Assembly (NCBI GenBank): GCA_027484495.1
Contig: JAIXSW010000444.1
Coordinates: 1 to 7,190 of the forward strand
DNA length: 7,190 nt
Source of the DNA: Gammaproteobacteria bacterium
Lineage (GTDB): Bacteria > Pseudomonadota > Gammaproteobacteria > Enterobacterales > Alteromonadaceae
Reading direction: 5' to 3'
Shown here: in pieces, positions 1 through 6,955 of the stretch
How the letters are laid out: every line of letters begins with the position of its first letter
How positions within the stretch are numbered: position 1 is the first letter of the stretch
Position numbers and translations under genes: made by a program
The notes under the pieces: model-generated
What the model was told of the DNA's origin: nothing
Databases searched by the model: none
What the model saw: the letters and a program-made list of their open reading frames with translations, nothing else

Positions 1-1509
1 AACAGCTACCGCCTGCTGGCCGGTCTGCGCGGTGAAACCACATTGTTTGGCAGCAGCGACAGCTGGCGCTGGGAAACCGCTGCCACCCTCGGTAAATCAG
101 ACAACGAAGTGCTGCACACCAGTGGTTATTTCCATCTGGACCGCGTCGCTGCAGCCAACGCCAGTGGTCAGTTCAACCCGTTTAACTTAGGTCGTGACAC
201 CAAACCCGAGGTGCTGGCCAGCCTGCGCGAACTGGCGCCGCGTACCGGTGAATCAGATGTGAAATCAGTCGATTTTAACATCAACGGTCAACTCGGTGAG
301 TTACCAGCCGGCCCAATCAGCGCGGTATTTGGTGGTGAATGGCGCAGTGAAGAGATTTTTGACCGTCCGGCGCTGGTGGCGCAACAAGGTCTGGTCAGTA
401 CTTTAGGCGCCAGTGACGCCGCTGCCGATCGCACGCAATACGCCGGTTATGCCGAATTTAACCTGCCACTGACCGAACAACTGGATGCGATCACCGCCGT
501 CCGTTATGACCACTACAGCGATTTCGGCGGCGACGCCAACCCGAAAGTATCGCTGCGTTACAAAGCAACCGACGATCTGATCCTGCGTGCCAGCTGGAGC
601 ACTGGTTTCCGTGCTCCGTCCTTGTCTGAACTGGGCGCTGGTACTTCATTAGGCTCGAACTACATCGACTGCGGTAGCGGCAAACCATACAACGGTCTGT
701 GCGGCAGTTTCGGTGCACAGGCCGGTGAACTGGAATTTGATCAGGAAACGCTGGGCAACCTCGGCCTCGATGCAGAAAACTCAGAAGCCTGGAACGCCGG
801 TTTATCCTGGAACCTGACTGACGACCTGAACGTGACGGTCGACTACTGGCGCTATGAACACACCGACATCGTGGATGTTGATGCCAACACGACGTTAAAA
901 GCCTGTCTGGCCGGCACTGCACCAACAGTGACCAATGCCGATGCGTTAAACGGCGCCTTTGGTTGTGTCAAAGATTCCGGTGGCGATCTGACTTTCTTAC
1001 GCACCGGCTTCTTTAACGTCGGCGCACAGGAAACCGACGGTATCGACGTCAAATTCAAATATGGTTTTGACAGCAGCATCGGTCGTTTCACCACGACCAT
1101 TGCCGGCACCCGCACCTTAAGCTACGAGCGTCAGCTGACGGCTGATGATCCGGCAGAAGATCTGTTGGGTAAACTCAGCGGCGCCAGTGAAATTGCCCGG
1201 CCGGAATTTGTCGGCGACGCGGCGATTGACTGGGAACTGCAAGACTGGAACGCCAGCCTCAGCACGCACTATGTCAGCTCGCTCGGCGACGGCGACTTTA
1301 AGTTTGACAACGAAACAGTGAAATCCTGGCTGACGTTAAACGCCAGCGTTGGTTACAACATCAACGACAAACAGGACGTGCAGTTTGCCGTGCGCAATCT
1401 GACTGACAAAGAACCACCCTATGCATCATCGCCAACCAACGGCTACGCCAGCTCGATCCACGACTGGCTCGGTCGCGTCTGGACTGTGCGTTACACTGTG
1501 AAGTTCTGA
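1..1509 (+). CDS. TonB-dependent outer-membrane receptor, C-terminal part (5' end outside window)
   Basis: The reading frame is open from base 1 to a TGA at 1507-1509, giving 502 codons of a protein whose start lies upstream. The TTG at 43 is not a convincing start because the frame stays open and receptor-like before it. TonB-dependent receptors are outer-membrane beta-barrels that import siderophores, vitamins or glycans using TonB energy. Supporting features are alternating beta-strand sequence throughout, the barrel signature around codons 166-205 (RYDHYSDFG, then SWSTGFRAPSLSEL), a late NLTDKEPPY segment, and a terminal WTVRYTVKF ending in Phe, the usual barrel-assembly signal. The N-terminal plug and TonB box are absent, so they must lie off-window. 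Four cysteines form two close pairs (codons 224/234 and 302/322), probably disulfides in surface loops. The substrate cannot be told from this part. A strong terminator follows directly. Family call is firm, substrate unknown. Confidence 0.93.
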   Translation, partial: NSYRLLAGLRGETTLFGSSDSWRWETAATLGKSDNEVLHTSGYFHLDRVAAANASGQFNPFNLGRDTKPEVLASLRELAPRTGESDVKSVDFNINGQLGELPAGPISAVFGGEWRSEEIFDRPALVAQQGLVSTLGASDAAADRTQYAGYAEFNLPLTEQLDAITAVRYDHYSDFGGDANPKVSLRYKATDDLILRASWSTGFRAPSLSELGAGTSLGSNYIDCGSGKPYNGLCGSFGAQAGELEFDQETLGNLGLDAENSEAWNAGLSWNLTDDLNVTVDYWRYEHTDIVDVDANTTLKACLAGTAPTVTNADALNGAFGCVKDSGGDLTFLRTGFFNVGAQETDGIDVKFKYGFDSSIGRFTTTIAGTRTLSYERQLTADDPAEDLLGKLSGASEIARPEFVGDAAIDWELQDWNASLSTHYVSSLGDGDFKFDNETVKSWLTLNASVGYNINDKQDVQFAVRNLTDKEPPYASSPTNGYASSIHDWLGRVWTVRYTVKF

Positions 1510-1527
1510 TCAGGCTTTAATCAGCAG

Positions 1528-1564
1528 AAAGGGTCGGTAGCGCTTGCTTACCGACCCTTTTTTT
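1528..1564 (+). terminator. Intrinsic terminator of the TonB-dependent receptor gene
   Basis: A perfect 12-bp stem (AAAGGGTCGGTA at 1528-1539 paired with TACCGACCCTTT at 1549-1560) closes a 9-nt loop and runs into seven T (1558-1564). It lies 18 bp after the receptor stop codon. In the minus direction the same hairpin is followed by only three T before CTGC, so it could stop the convergent efflux operon only weakly. I see no better terminator for that operon in the 1565-1653 gap. Confidence 0.93.
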
Positions 1565-1653
1565 ATCTTGCGATCACAAGGTAAACCACCTTCAATCCAC
1601 TTTGATAAAACCCGGGTGGAGCGATGCATAGTACCGACCGGCAAGCACATCCA

Positions 1654-4600
1654 TCAGCTATGCGCCGGTCTGCTCTCGCGCTGCATTAACAGACTGAGGG
1701 CACAAGGCAGCACGGTCAGCGTCAGAATAGTCGCCGCAAATAATCCACCGATAATGGCGTAGGCCATCGGCCCCCAAAACACCTGCGTTGCGATTGGGAT
1801 CATGCCGAGAATAGCTGCAGCAGCAGTTAGCAAAATCGGCCGGGCGCGATGCCGCGTTGCCGCCATAATGGCCTCGTCCCGCGCCATACCTTGTTCGACA
1901 TTGGTATCGACTTCGCTGATCAGGATCACTGCATTGCGGATGATCATGCCGGCCAGCGCAATACAGCCCAGCAACGCAACAAAGCCCATCGGCGTGCCGG
2001 TCGGCAACATCGCCAGCACAATACCAATCAGACCAAAAGGCGCGGTGATAAAGGCTAGTAATGTGCGCGACATGCGCTTGAGCTGGATCATCAATAACAC
2101 CAGCATCACCAGCATTGTCAGCGGCAGCACGGCAAAAATCGACGCATTGCCTTTTTCCGACTCGGCCGCCGCACCGCCGACTTCCAGCTGATAACCGGCG
2201 GGCAGCTTTGCACTAAAGGCTGCGACATCAGCGGCGAGGCTATTCACCACGCCCTGCGCGGTCATGCCCGGCGCCACATCGGCCTGCACTGTGATAAACG
2301 CCTGGCGCTGCCGGCGCCATACCATCGGATCGGCCAGGCCATAACTGACTTTGGCAATTTGCCGCAGCGGCACGGCGCGGCCATCCGCGGTGCGGATCTG
2401 TAGGTTCGCCACAGTGGCTAAGTCTTCGCGTTCATTGCTCTGACCTCGCACCACCACATTGACCAGCCGTTTGCCGTCGCGCACCGAGGTTAACGTCTGG
2501 CCGGAGAAAATAGTCGCCAGCGCCGACGCCACGTCTTCTGAGCTAAACCCGGCGGCACGGGCTTCGGTCTGATTCACTTCCACCAGCACAGTACGCTCCG
2601 GCTCGCCGGCAGTCATATTGACATCACGGGTATAGGCGTTCTGACCAATCACGTCACTGAGTGCTAAGGCCTGAGTACGTACCAAGTCGATATCCGGCCC
2701 CATCACGCGGTATTTCAGCGGCCAGCCGACCGGCGGCCCCAGCTCCAGTGGCGACACCCGCACCACCAGGTCACTGAATTGCTCTAGCACCAGGGCATCG
2801 AGGCGCTGACGCACCGCATCACGCTCGTTCAACCCTTTGGTCACCACAACAATTTGCGCCACATGTTCGTGGCTCAGCAGCACATCCATCGGCAGATAAA
2901 ACCGGATCGCGCCGGAGCCGATGTAGCTGGAAAAATGGGCCACATCGGGGTCAGCTTTGAGCATCTGTTCAATTTGCGCCGTGCGGCGTGCGGTTTCCGC
3001 CTGCGCGCTGTTTTGCGGCAGATTGATACTGACCAGCAGCTCAGGCCGGTCTGAGGCCGGGAAAAACTCTTCCTGCAGCTGACCAGCACCAAGCAGCGAC
3101 AGCGCAAATAAACCGAGCGCAAGCAGGATACTTTTGCCGCGATGGCGCAGTGCCTGTGTCAGCAATTGATCGTAGGCCAGCGCCAAACGCCCTGGTGCCG
3201 GATGCGCCGCGCCCGGCGTGGCTTTGAGTAACCAGACACCTAACAACGGCGAAAACAACACTGCGACAATCCAGGAACTGACCAGCGCGATCAGCACCAC
3301 CATAAACAACGAGAAACAATATTCACCGGCGCTGGAGGAAGCAAAACCGACCGGAATAAAACCGGCGATCATCACCAAAGTGCCGGTCAGCATTGGAAAG
3401 GCTGTGGTTTCATAGGCATAAGTGGCGGCACGGCGTAAATCCCAGCCGGCTTCGAGCCTGGAGACCATCGCCTCGACCGTGATCATCGCATCGTCTACCA
3501 GCAAGCCGAGCGCGATAATCAGCGCGCCCAGCGAAATACGCTGCAGGCCAATGTCCGCCAGCTCCATGCCAACAAAGGTCATCGCCAGCACCACCGGCAC
3601 CGACACTGCAACCACCAAGCCGGCGCGGGTGCCGAGCGAGACAAAAGACACTGCCAGCACAATGACAATGGCTTCAATCAGCACTTTAAGGAAACCACCG
3701 ACGGCGTCTTTGACCACCGCCGACTGGTCGGCCACCACGTGCAACTCAATGCCATGCGGTAAGTCAGCGGCGAGCTTGGTCATGCTGGCGCGGATGGCCT
3801 GACCGAACTCCAGCATATTGCCGGTCGGCGCCATTGAAATGGCGAGACCCAGCGCTTTATCACCGTTCACTTTAAACAACGGCACCGGCGGCTCGGCCAG
3901 CTGACGCGACACCGTGGCAATGTCGGACAAGGCAACAAAGCGATCGCCAAGGCGCAGCGTGATATCGCGGATGCTTTGTTCAGAGGTAAAGGCACCACTA
4001 ACCCGCAAGCTGATGCGCTCTTTATCGGTGCGCACCACGCCGGTCGGCGTCACGGCATTTTGCGCCTGAATGCTGTGCATCACCTGCGCCGGATCCAGGC
4101 CAAGTCCGGCCATCCGGCGTGGTGAAAATTCGACGACGATCTGCTCTTCTTCCACGCCTAAGATGTCAATTTTGCCGACGTTCGGTACCTGTAGCAGCGA
4201 GGTACGCATCGTTTCGACATATTCACGCAGTTCGCGTGGGCTAAAACCGTCCGCGACAAAACCAAAGATGGTGCCAAAGGTATCGTCGAACTCGTCATTG
4301 ACGCCGGGGGTCGACACGCCGACGGGCAAACTGGGCGCCAGATCCTGCATTTTTTTCCGTACTTTGTACCAGATGTCCGGCACCATTTCCGGCGGCGTAT
4401 TGTCTTTCAGCGCCAGAAACACCACAGCCTCGCCGCTTTTGGTATAGCTTTCGACAAAATCCAGATACGGAATTTCCTGCAGCTTTTTCTCCATCGGCTC
4501 TGTAACCAGATTCATCGTATCGAGCACTGTCGCACCGGGCCAACCCGCTGATACCACGGCAGTTTTGATGGTAAACGCCGGGTCTTCATTGCGCGGCAGC

Positions 4601-4740
4601 CGGTCATAGCTCAGCACGCCACAGACCATCACCACCAGCAGCAAAAACGCGACTAACTGCTGATTGGCCAGCGCCCAGGCCGATAAGTTAAAACCGTTGG
4701 CGTCCGCATTTGTTGCTGCTTTGGTTGATGAGCCGGTCAT
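1654..4740 (-). CDS. RND-family (HAE1-type, TriC-like) multidrug efflux pump, inner-membrane subunit
   Basis: This 1028-residue protein has the normal length for a proton-driven RND pump that exports drugs or other amphiphiles from periplasm and inner membrane as a trimer. TM1 is about residues 27-46, TM2-TM6 about 347-505, TM7 about 536-555 and TM8-TM12 about 868-1018. Two large periplasmic regions lie between, the duplicated RND layout. The proton-relay Asp pair is present in TM4 (LGLLVDDAMITVEAM, D416-D417). The TM10 position that is Lys in AcrB is Arg here (GMIIRNAVIL, R935), followed by the usual RHRARPILLTA segment (963-973). The N-terminal style (PRNEDPAFTIKTAVVSAGWPGAT split around residues 49-71) recalls TriC-like pumps, but this is recognition from memory. 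A hydrophilic tail of about 20 residues precedes TM1. The ATG at 4740 overlaps the adaptor stop by 4 bp, with GGAG at 4749-4752 eight bases upstream, so translation is probably coupled. Substrates are unknown. Confidence 0.95.
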   Translation of the reverse strand: MTGSSTKAATNADANGFNLSAWALANQQLVAFLLLVVMVCGVLSYDRLPRNEDPAFTIKTAVVSAGWPGATVLDTMNLVTEPMEKKLQEIPYLDFVESYTKSGEAVVFLALKDNTPPEMVPDIWYKVRKKMQDLAPSLPVGVSTPGVNDEFDDTFGTIFGFVADGFSPRELREYVETMRTSLLQVPNVGKIDILGVEEEQIVVEFSPRRMAGLGLDPAQVMHSIQAQNAVTPTGVVRTDKERISLRVSGAFTSEQSIRDITLRLGDRFVALSDIATVSRQLAEPPVPLFKVNGDKALGLAISMAPTGNMLEFGQAIRASMTKLAADLPHGIELHVVADQSAVVKDAVGGFLKVLIEAIVIVLAVSFVSLGTRAGLVVAVSVPVVLAMTFVGMELADIGLQRISLGALIIALGLLVDDAMITVEAMVSRLEAGWDLRRAATYAYETTAFPMLTGTLVMIAGFIPVGFASSSAGEYCFSLFMVVLIALVSSWIVAVLFSPLLGVWLLKATPGAAHPAPGRLALAYDQLLTQALRHRGKSILLALGLFALSLLGAGQLQEEFFPASDRPELLVSINLPQNSAQAETARRTAQIEQMLKADPDVAHFSSYIGSGAIRFYLPMDVLLSHEHVAQIVVVTKGLNERDAVRQRLDALVLEQFSDLVVRVSPLELGPPVGWPLKYRVMGPDIDLVRTQALALSDVIGQNAYTRDVNMTAGEPERTVLVEVNQTEARAAGFSSEDVASALATIFSGQTLTSVRDGKRLVNVVVRGQSNEREDLATVANLQIRTADGRAVPLRQIAKVSYGLADPMVWRRQRQAFITVQADVAPGMTAQGVVNSLAADVAAFSAKLPAGYQLEVGGAAAESEKGNASIFAVLPLTMLVMLVLLMIQLKRMSRTLLAFITAPFGLIGIVLAMLPTGTPMGFVALLGCIALAGMIIRNAVILISEVDTNVEQGMARDEAIMAATRHRARPILLTAAAAILGMIPIATQVFWGPMAYAIIGGLFAATILTLTVLPCALSLLMQRESRPAHS

Positions 4741-5837
4741 GCTTTTGGCTCCGTCAGCAGACGCACCGTCAAGCCTGGCCGCAGTTTGCCAACGCCTGCC
4801 ACCACCACACGCTCACCATCGCTTAAACCGGCGCTGATAAATACTTCCTGATCGGAATAACGGCTGACGCTGACTTTTTTCAGCTGTAACTGAGAGCTGG
4901 TCGGATCAACCACATAGACCGCAGGCTCAGTGCCATCGCGCGTCATCGCGCTCGCCGGCACCACCAGTTGGTCGGAGGCCGGTTTATCGATACTGCCCTG
5001 CACTGTGGCACCAAAACCAAAAGCCGCAGCCGGTTGTTCCAGCGTGACACGGACACGAATAGTGCGGGTCACCGGATCGGCCACCGGACTGACGTCCCGG
5101 ATGCGGCCAATAGCTTGAATAGATGGGTCAGATAATAGACTGACTAATACGGTGGGATGCCCGGCTTTACTGTTGACCAGACTTTCTGACACATCAAACA
5201 CCGCATCGCGACCGGCCAGCGCTGCCAGCCGCACCACTTCCTGACCGGCACTGACCACCTGCCCCGGATTCGCCGTCACGGCTGACACCACGCCTTCGCT
5301 GGTGGCGGTCAACGCGGTAAAATTCAGCCGGTCTTGTGCACTGGTGACATTGGCTTCGGCACTTTTTCGCGCCGACAAACTGGCTTCATGATCAGACTCG
5401 GCCTGCTCTAACTGCGCTTCAGAGACTGCGCCGCCCGGTGCCAGTTGTTTGAGCCGTTTGAAGTTTGATAACGCCAGTTTCTCTGCCGTCACTGCGCTGT
5501 CGAGCTGCGCTTTGGCTGCTTTTAACTGGTTTTCACTGTCGCTTGGATCCAGTGTCGCAATCACATCACCGGCTTTGACCACAGCACCGACATCAACCAG
5601 GCGCTTAACGATACGGCCGTCAATTCGAAAGCCCAGACTGGTTTCTTCAGAGGGCCTAATCTCGCCGGTTTGCACCAGTTTTTCCGCGCCGGTGCCGGCA
5701 CTGACGACAATGGTTTTGACCGGACGGACGGTCTCGGCCGGTGCGACCGGCGCTTCGGAACAGGCACTGAGTAAAGCGAGCGCGAACAAGCCGCAGATTG
5801 CCGCTAACAGACGGGATAAACCGGGAAAAACAGACAT
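4737..5837 (-). CDS. RND efflux periplasmic adaptor (membrane fusion) lipoprotein
   Basis: The chosen start gives 366 residues. An upstream TTG at 5879 would add 14 residues, but the ATG at 5837 has an AGGAG five bases upstream and places a signal peptide right at the N-terminus. A lipobox, LLSAC, predicts lipidation at Cys26; the next residue is Ser, not the inner-membrane retention Asp. Order of domains: beta-barrel/lipoyl first half (GRIVKRLVDVGAVVKAGDVIATLD split over 74-97), alpha-hairpin about 102-170, lipoyl second half (about 178-205, GVVSAVTANPGQVVSAGQEV), beta-barrel about 210-285, and a membrane-proximal C-terminal domain to the end. The hairpin tip shows R128-x3-L132-x6-S139, the pattern used by adaptors to dock on TolC-type channels. 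It links the pump encoded next, with which it overlaps by 4 bp, to an outer-membrane channel not encoded here. Family assignment is secure. Confidence 0.95.
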   Translation of the reverse strand: MSVFPGLSRLLAAICGLFALALLSACSEAPVAPAETVRPVKTIVVSAGTGAEKLVQTGEIRPSEETSLGFRIDGRIVKRLVDVGAVVKAGDVIATLDPSDSENQLKAAKAQLDSAVTAEKLALSNFKRLKQLAPGGAVSEAQLEQAESDHEASLSARKSAEANVTSAQDRLNFTALTATSEGVVSAVTANPGQVVSAGQEVVRLAALAGRDAVFDVSESLVNSKAGHPTVLVSLLSDPSIQAIGRIRDVSPVADPVTRTIRVRVTLEQPAAAFGFGATVQGSIDKPASDQLVVPASAMTRDGTEPAVYVVDPTSSQLQLKKVSVSRYSDQEVFISAGLSDGERVVVAGVGKLRPGLTVRLLTEPKA

Positions 5838-5842
5838 AGGTG

Positions 5843-5847
5843 CTCCT
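5843..5847 (-). promoter_or_regulatory. Shine-Dalgarno site that decides the adaptor start
   Basis: On the minus strand AGGAG is followed by five bases (CACCT) and then the ATG at 5837. No comparable site precedes the in-frame TTG at 5879. The site also agrees with the lipoprotein signal peptide beginning at this ATG. Confidence 0.85.
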
Positions 5848-5858
5848 GTGAGTACATG

Positions 5859-5874
5859 GCCACCGGCCGGTGGC
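5859..5874. repeat. Perfect 16-bp GC-rich palindrome in the tetR-adaptor gap
   Basis: GCCACCGGCCGGTGGC equals its own reverse complement. It sits 11 bp upstream of the adaptor Shine-Dalgarno site in the 114-bp gap between regulator and adaptor. It could bind a dimeric regulator, or fold in the mRNA as a 6-bp stem with a GGCC loop. It does not resemble the AT-rich dyads upstream of tetR. Function is unknown. Confidence 0.5.
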
Positions 5875-5920
5875 GACAAATCCTTGTGAGTGATGCGGGC
5901 TGAACCATCAATCCGTGTCA

Positions 5921-5943
5921 GCGAGGCAAATAAAATGCCCCGC
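5921..5943 (-). other. Small hairpin just downstream of tetR
   Basis: GCGAGGCA (5921-5928) and TGCCCCGC (5936-5943) pair with one A-C mismatch in the plus orientation (G-T wobble in the minus transcript) around a 7-nt AT-rich loop. It lies 8 bp after the tetR stop codon. There is no U-run behind it on the minus strand, so it is more likely an mRNA processing or attenuation structure than a full terminator. That fits read-through from tetR into the adaptor gene. Confidence 0.35.
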
Positions 5944-5951
5944 AGCCAAAC

Positions 5952-6587
5952 CTAATCAGTGTAGTTGCGACAAAATTGCAGCCACATCTGGCTGAGCATT
6001 TTTTTCGCTGCATCAAGAGTACAACGGCCTTCCACCTCATCTTGCTCCAGCGCCAGCCGGGAACCGGCCACGGCAAAATGCAGCAGCAGATTCAAAGTGC
6101 GATGCAGCTCAGGCGCTGCCGCTGGCGGGAAAAACGGTGCCGCGACCGTGTAGAAAAACTGCAGATGCTGAGCGTTATCCTGCTGTTCCAGATTCTGCAT
6201 ATCTTTATCGGTGGCAGTGCCGGCCCAGATATCGCGCACCACCGGGTCGTCACGAAACAGCTGATAATGTTGTTCTAACACTTGCAGAAACAGCACAGCC
6301 AACTGCTCGCGGCTACTGACCGGTTCGCTAAAAATCTGCGCCAGCCGTTGCTGAAACAACGCCACGTAGTACTGACCCAGCGCCAACACTATCGCGGCTT
6401 TGTTACGGTAATACTGATACATAGAACCTGGCGTCACGCCGGCGACTTCAGCAATTTCGCTAATCGTCAGATTGGCACAGCCTTTTTGCAAAATAATGGC
6501 CCGCGCCGCCGCCAGGATCTGGTCCGCCCGCTGTTTACTGCGCTGCTGTTGCGGCGAGCGCACCACAGGTTCATTGGTTTGGTCCAT
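5952..6587 (-). CDS. TetR-family transcriptional regulator of the adjacent RND efflux operon
   Basis: The product is 211 residues, typical for TetR-family one-component repressors that bind DNA as dimers and release it on ligand binding. The N-terminal domain is clear: helix 1 about 19-35 (RADQILAAARAIILQKG) and the helix-turn-helix about 41-63 (TISEIAEVAGVTPGSMYQYY, then RNK). The remainder is helical and variable and would form the ligand pocket and dimer interface, with the segment around 110-135 containing DDPVVRDIW. The ATG at 6587 is the only reasonable start, because an in-frame TGA lies shortly upstream; its Shine-Dalgarno (AAAGAA, 6595-6600) is weak. It is codirectional with and 114 bp upstream of the adaptor gene, so it probably heads the operon and represses it together with itself. 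Ligand is unknown. A paired dyad upstream is the proposed operator. Confidence 0.93.
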   Translation of the reverse strand: MDQTNEPVVRSPQQQRSKQRADQILAAARAIILQKGCANLTISEIAEVAGVTPGSMYQYYRNKAAIVLALGQYYVALFQQRLAQIFSEPVSSREQLAVLFLQVLEQHYQLFRDDPVVRDIWAGTATDKDMQNLEQQDNAQHLQFFYTVAAPFFPPAAAPELHRTLNLLLHFAVAGSRLALEQDEVEGRCTLDAAKKMLSQMWLQFCRNYTD

Positions 6588-6600
6588 AACAAAGTTCTTT

Positions 6601-6619
6601 ATCTGAATGTTTTTCAGAT
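6601..6619. promoter_or_regulatory. Proximal putative TetR operator
   Basis: ATCTGAA-TGTTT-TTCAGAT is a perfect 7-bp dyad with a 5-bp centre. It lies 14 bp upstream of the tetR start codon, overlapping the end of the proposed -10 box and the expected transcription start. TetR-family repressors commonly bind such dyads and occlude their own promoter. A second copy lies 52 bp away. Assignment to this regulator is inferred from position. Confidence 0.65.
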
Positions 6620-6647
6620 TTTACCGTAGCAGAAAAATAAAACACAA
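6618..6647 (-). promoter_or_regulatory. Candidate sigma-70 promoter for tetR and the efflux operon
   Basis: On the minus strand a -35-like TTGTGT (6647-6642) is followed after 18 bp by TAAAAT (6623-6618), five of six matches to the -10 consensus. Transcription would start near 6611, giving a leader of about 24 nt. The -35 box is weak (three of six matches) and the spacer slightly long. The promoter is flanked by the two dyads, which supports it being regulated. Confidence 0.5.
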
Positions 6648-6681
6648 GCTAAATCTGAAAATGTTTCAGGTTTAGCTTGTG
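6643..6681. repeat. 39-bp near-perfect palindrome containing the distal dyad
   Basis: Arms of 18 bp (6643-6660 and 6664-6681) around a central ATG match except for one T/G position. The outer part (CACAAGCTAAA with TTTAGCTTGTG) extends the 19-bp dyad symmetrically and overlaps the proposed -35 box. It could extrude a cruciform or form a transcript hairpin. The outer arms are not repeated at the proximal site, so they may serve a second protein. Confidence 0.75.
6653..6671. promoter_or_regulatory. Distal putative TetR operator
   Basis: ATCTGAA-AATGT-TTCAGGT matches the proximal dyad in 13 of 14 arm positions, with the same 5-bp spacing. Its centre (6662) is 52 bp from the proximal centre (6610), close to five helical turns, so both sites face the same side of the helix. 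It lies 5 bp upstream of the proposed -35 box. Confidence 0.6.
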
Positions 6682-6695
6682 ATCAAGCTGTGCCG

Positions 6696-6720
6696 CAGCT
6701 GATATCAGCAATATCAGCTG
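6696..6720. repeat. Perfect 10-bp inverted repeat
   Basis: CAGCTGATAT (6696-6705) and ATATCAGCTG (6711-6720) are exact reverse complements around a 5-nt spacer CAGCA. It lies 15 bp beyond the 39-bp palindrome. There is no T-run on the plus side strong enough for a terminator. It may be a protein-binding site or a repeat fragment. Confidence 0.6.
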
Positions 6721-6723
6721 GAG

Positions 6724-6758
6724 TTTTGAAAATTCATTTGATTCGACACTTTGTGCCA
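6724..6758 (+). repeat. 35-bp direct repeat, copy 1
   Basis: It matches copy 2 (6997-7031) at 30 of 35 positions by manual alignment without gaps, with the last 12 bases (CACTTTGTGCCA) identical. The two copies bracket 238 bp that contain the REP-like pair. Confidence 0.65.
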
Positions 6759-6794
6759 AAAGCGGACTTTGGCGACACCTCTTGTGCGATACCC

Positions 6795-6826
6795 GGTGGG
6801 TTTCGCTTCGCTCTACCCACCCTACG
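6795..6826 (-). repeat. REP-like palindromic unit, copy A ('VGWVERSETH' repeat)
   Basis: GGTGGGT (6795-6801) pairs with ACCCACC (6815-6821), enclosing TTCGCTTCGCTCT, with CCTACG on the flank. Read on the minus strand it encodes the peptide GWVERSETH, a well-known false-protein signature of a dispersed intergenic repeat in many Gram-negative genomes. It is inverted relative to copy B. Confidence 0.75.
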
Positions 6827-6841
6827 TGCCGGATACCCGAA

Positions 6842-6873
6842 AGTAGGGTGCAATGAGCAAAGCGAATTGCACC
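6842..6873 (+). repeat. REP-like palindromic unit, copy B
   Basis: GGTGCAAT (6847-6854) pairs with ATTGCACC (6866-6873). The unit aligns over 32 positions with the reverse complement of copy A (23 identical, no gaps). Three adjacent stem pairs differ between copies in both partners, so pairing is kept. A 15-bp spacer separates the two inverted units, like a small bacterial interspersed mosaic element. Confidence 0.7.
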
Positions 6874-6955
6874 AATCTGAACTGTTGCACCAAGATCGAT
6901 AAAGCCGGCATAGCGAACAACTGACCGATTGTTACAGGCACGACGCGAATTGTCC

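Noticed and set aside
43..1509. Receptor gene starting at TTG 43
   Set aside because: The frame is open and barrel-like from base 1, and 488 residues without a plug domain would be incomplete. It is the continuation of a gene that begins outside the window.
1544..1762. Plus-strand 72-codon frame over the terminator and pump 3' end
   Set aside because: It starts inside the terminator hairpin and overlaps the pump gene in antisense, with no recognisable protein features.
5838..5879. Adaptor start at TTG 5879
   Set aside because: It adds 14 residues in front of a well-formed lipoprotein signal peptide, lacks a Shine-Dalgarno site, and reads through the GC-rich palindrome. The ATG at 5837 has AGGAG at the right distance.
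6282..6629. Plus-strand frame of 115 codons antisense to tetR
   Set aside because: It is a shadow of the TetR coding frame, covers the promoter region, and has no family features.
6643..6681. The 39-bp palindrome as an intrinsic terminator
   Set aside because: No T-run follows on the plus strand, no plus-strand gene precedes it, and on the minus strand it stands upstream of tetR where a promoter is expected.
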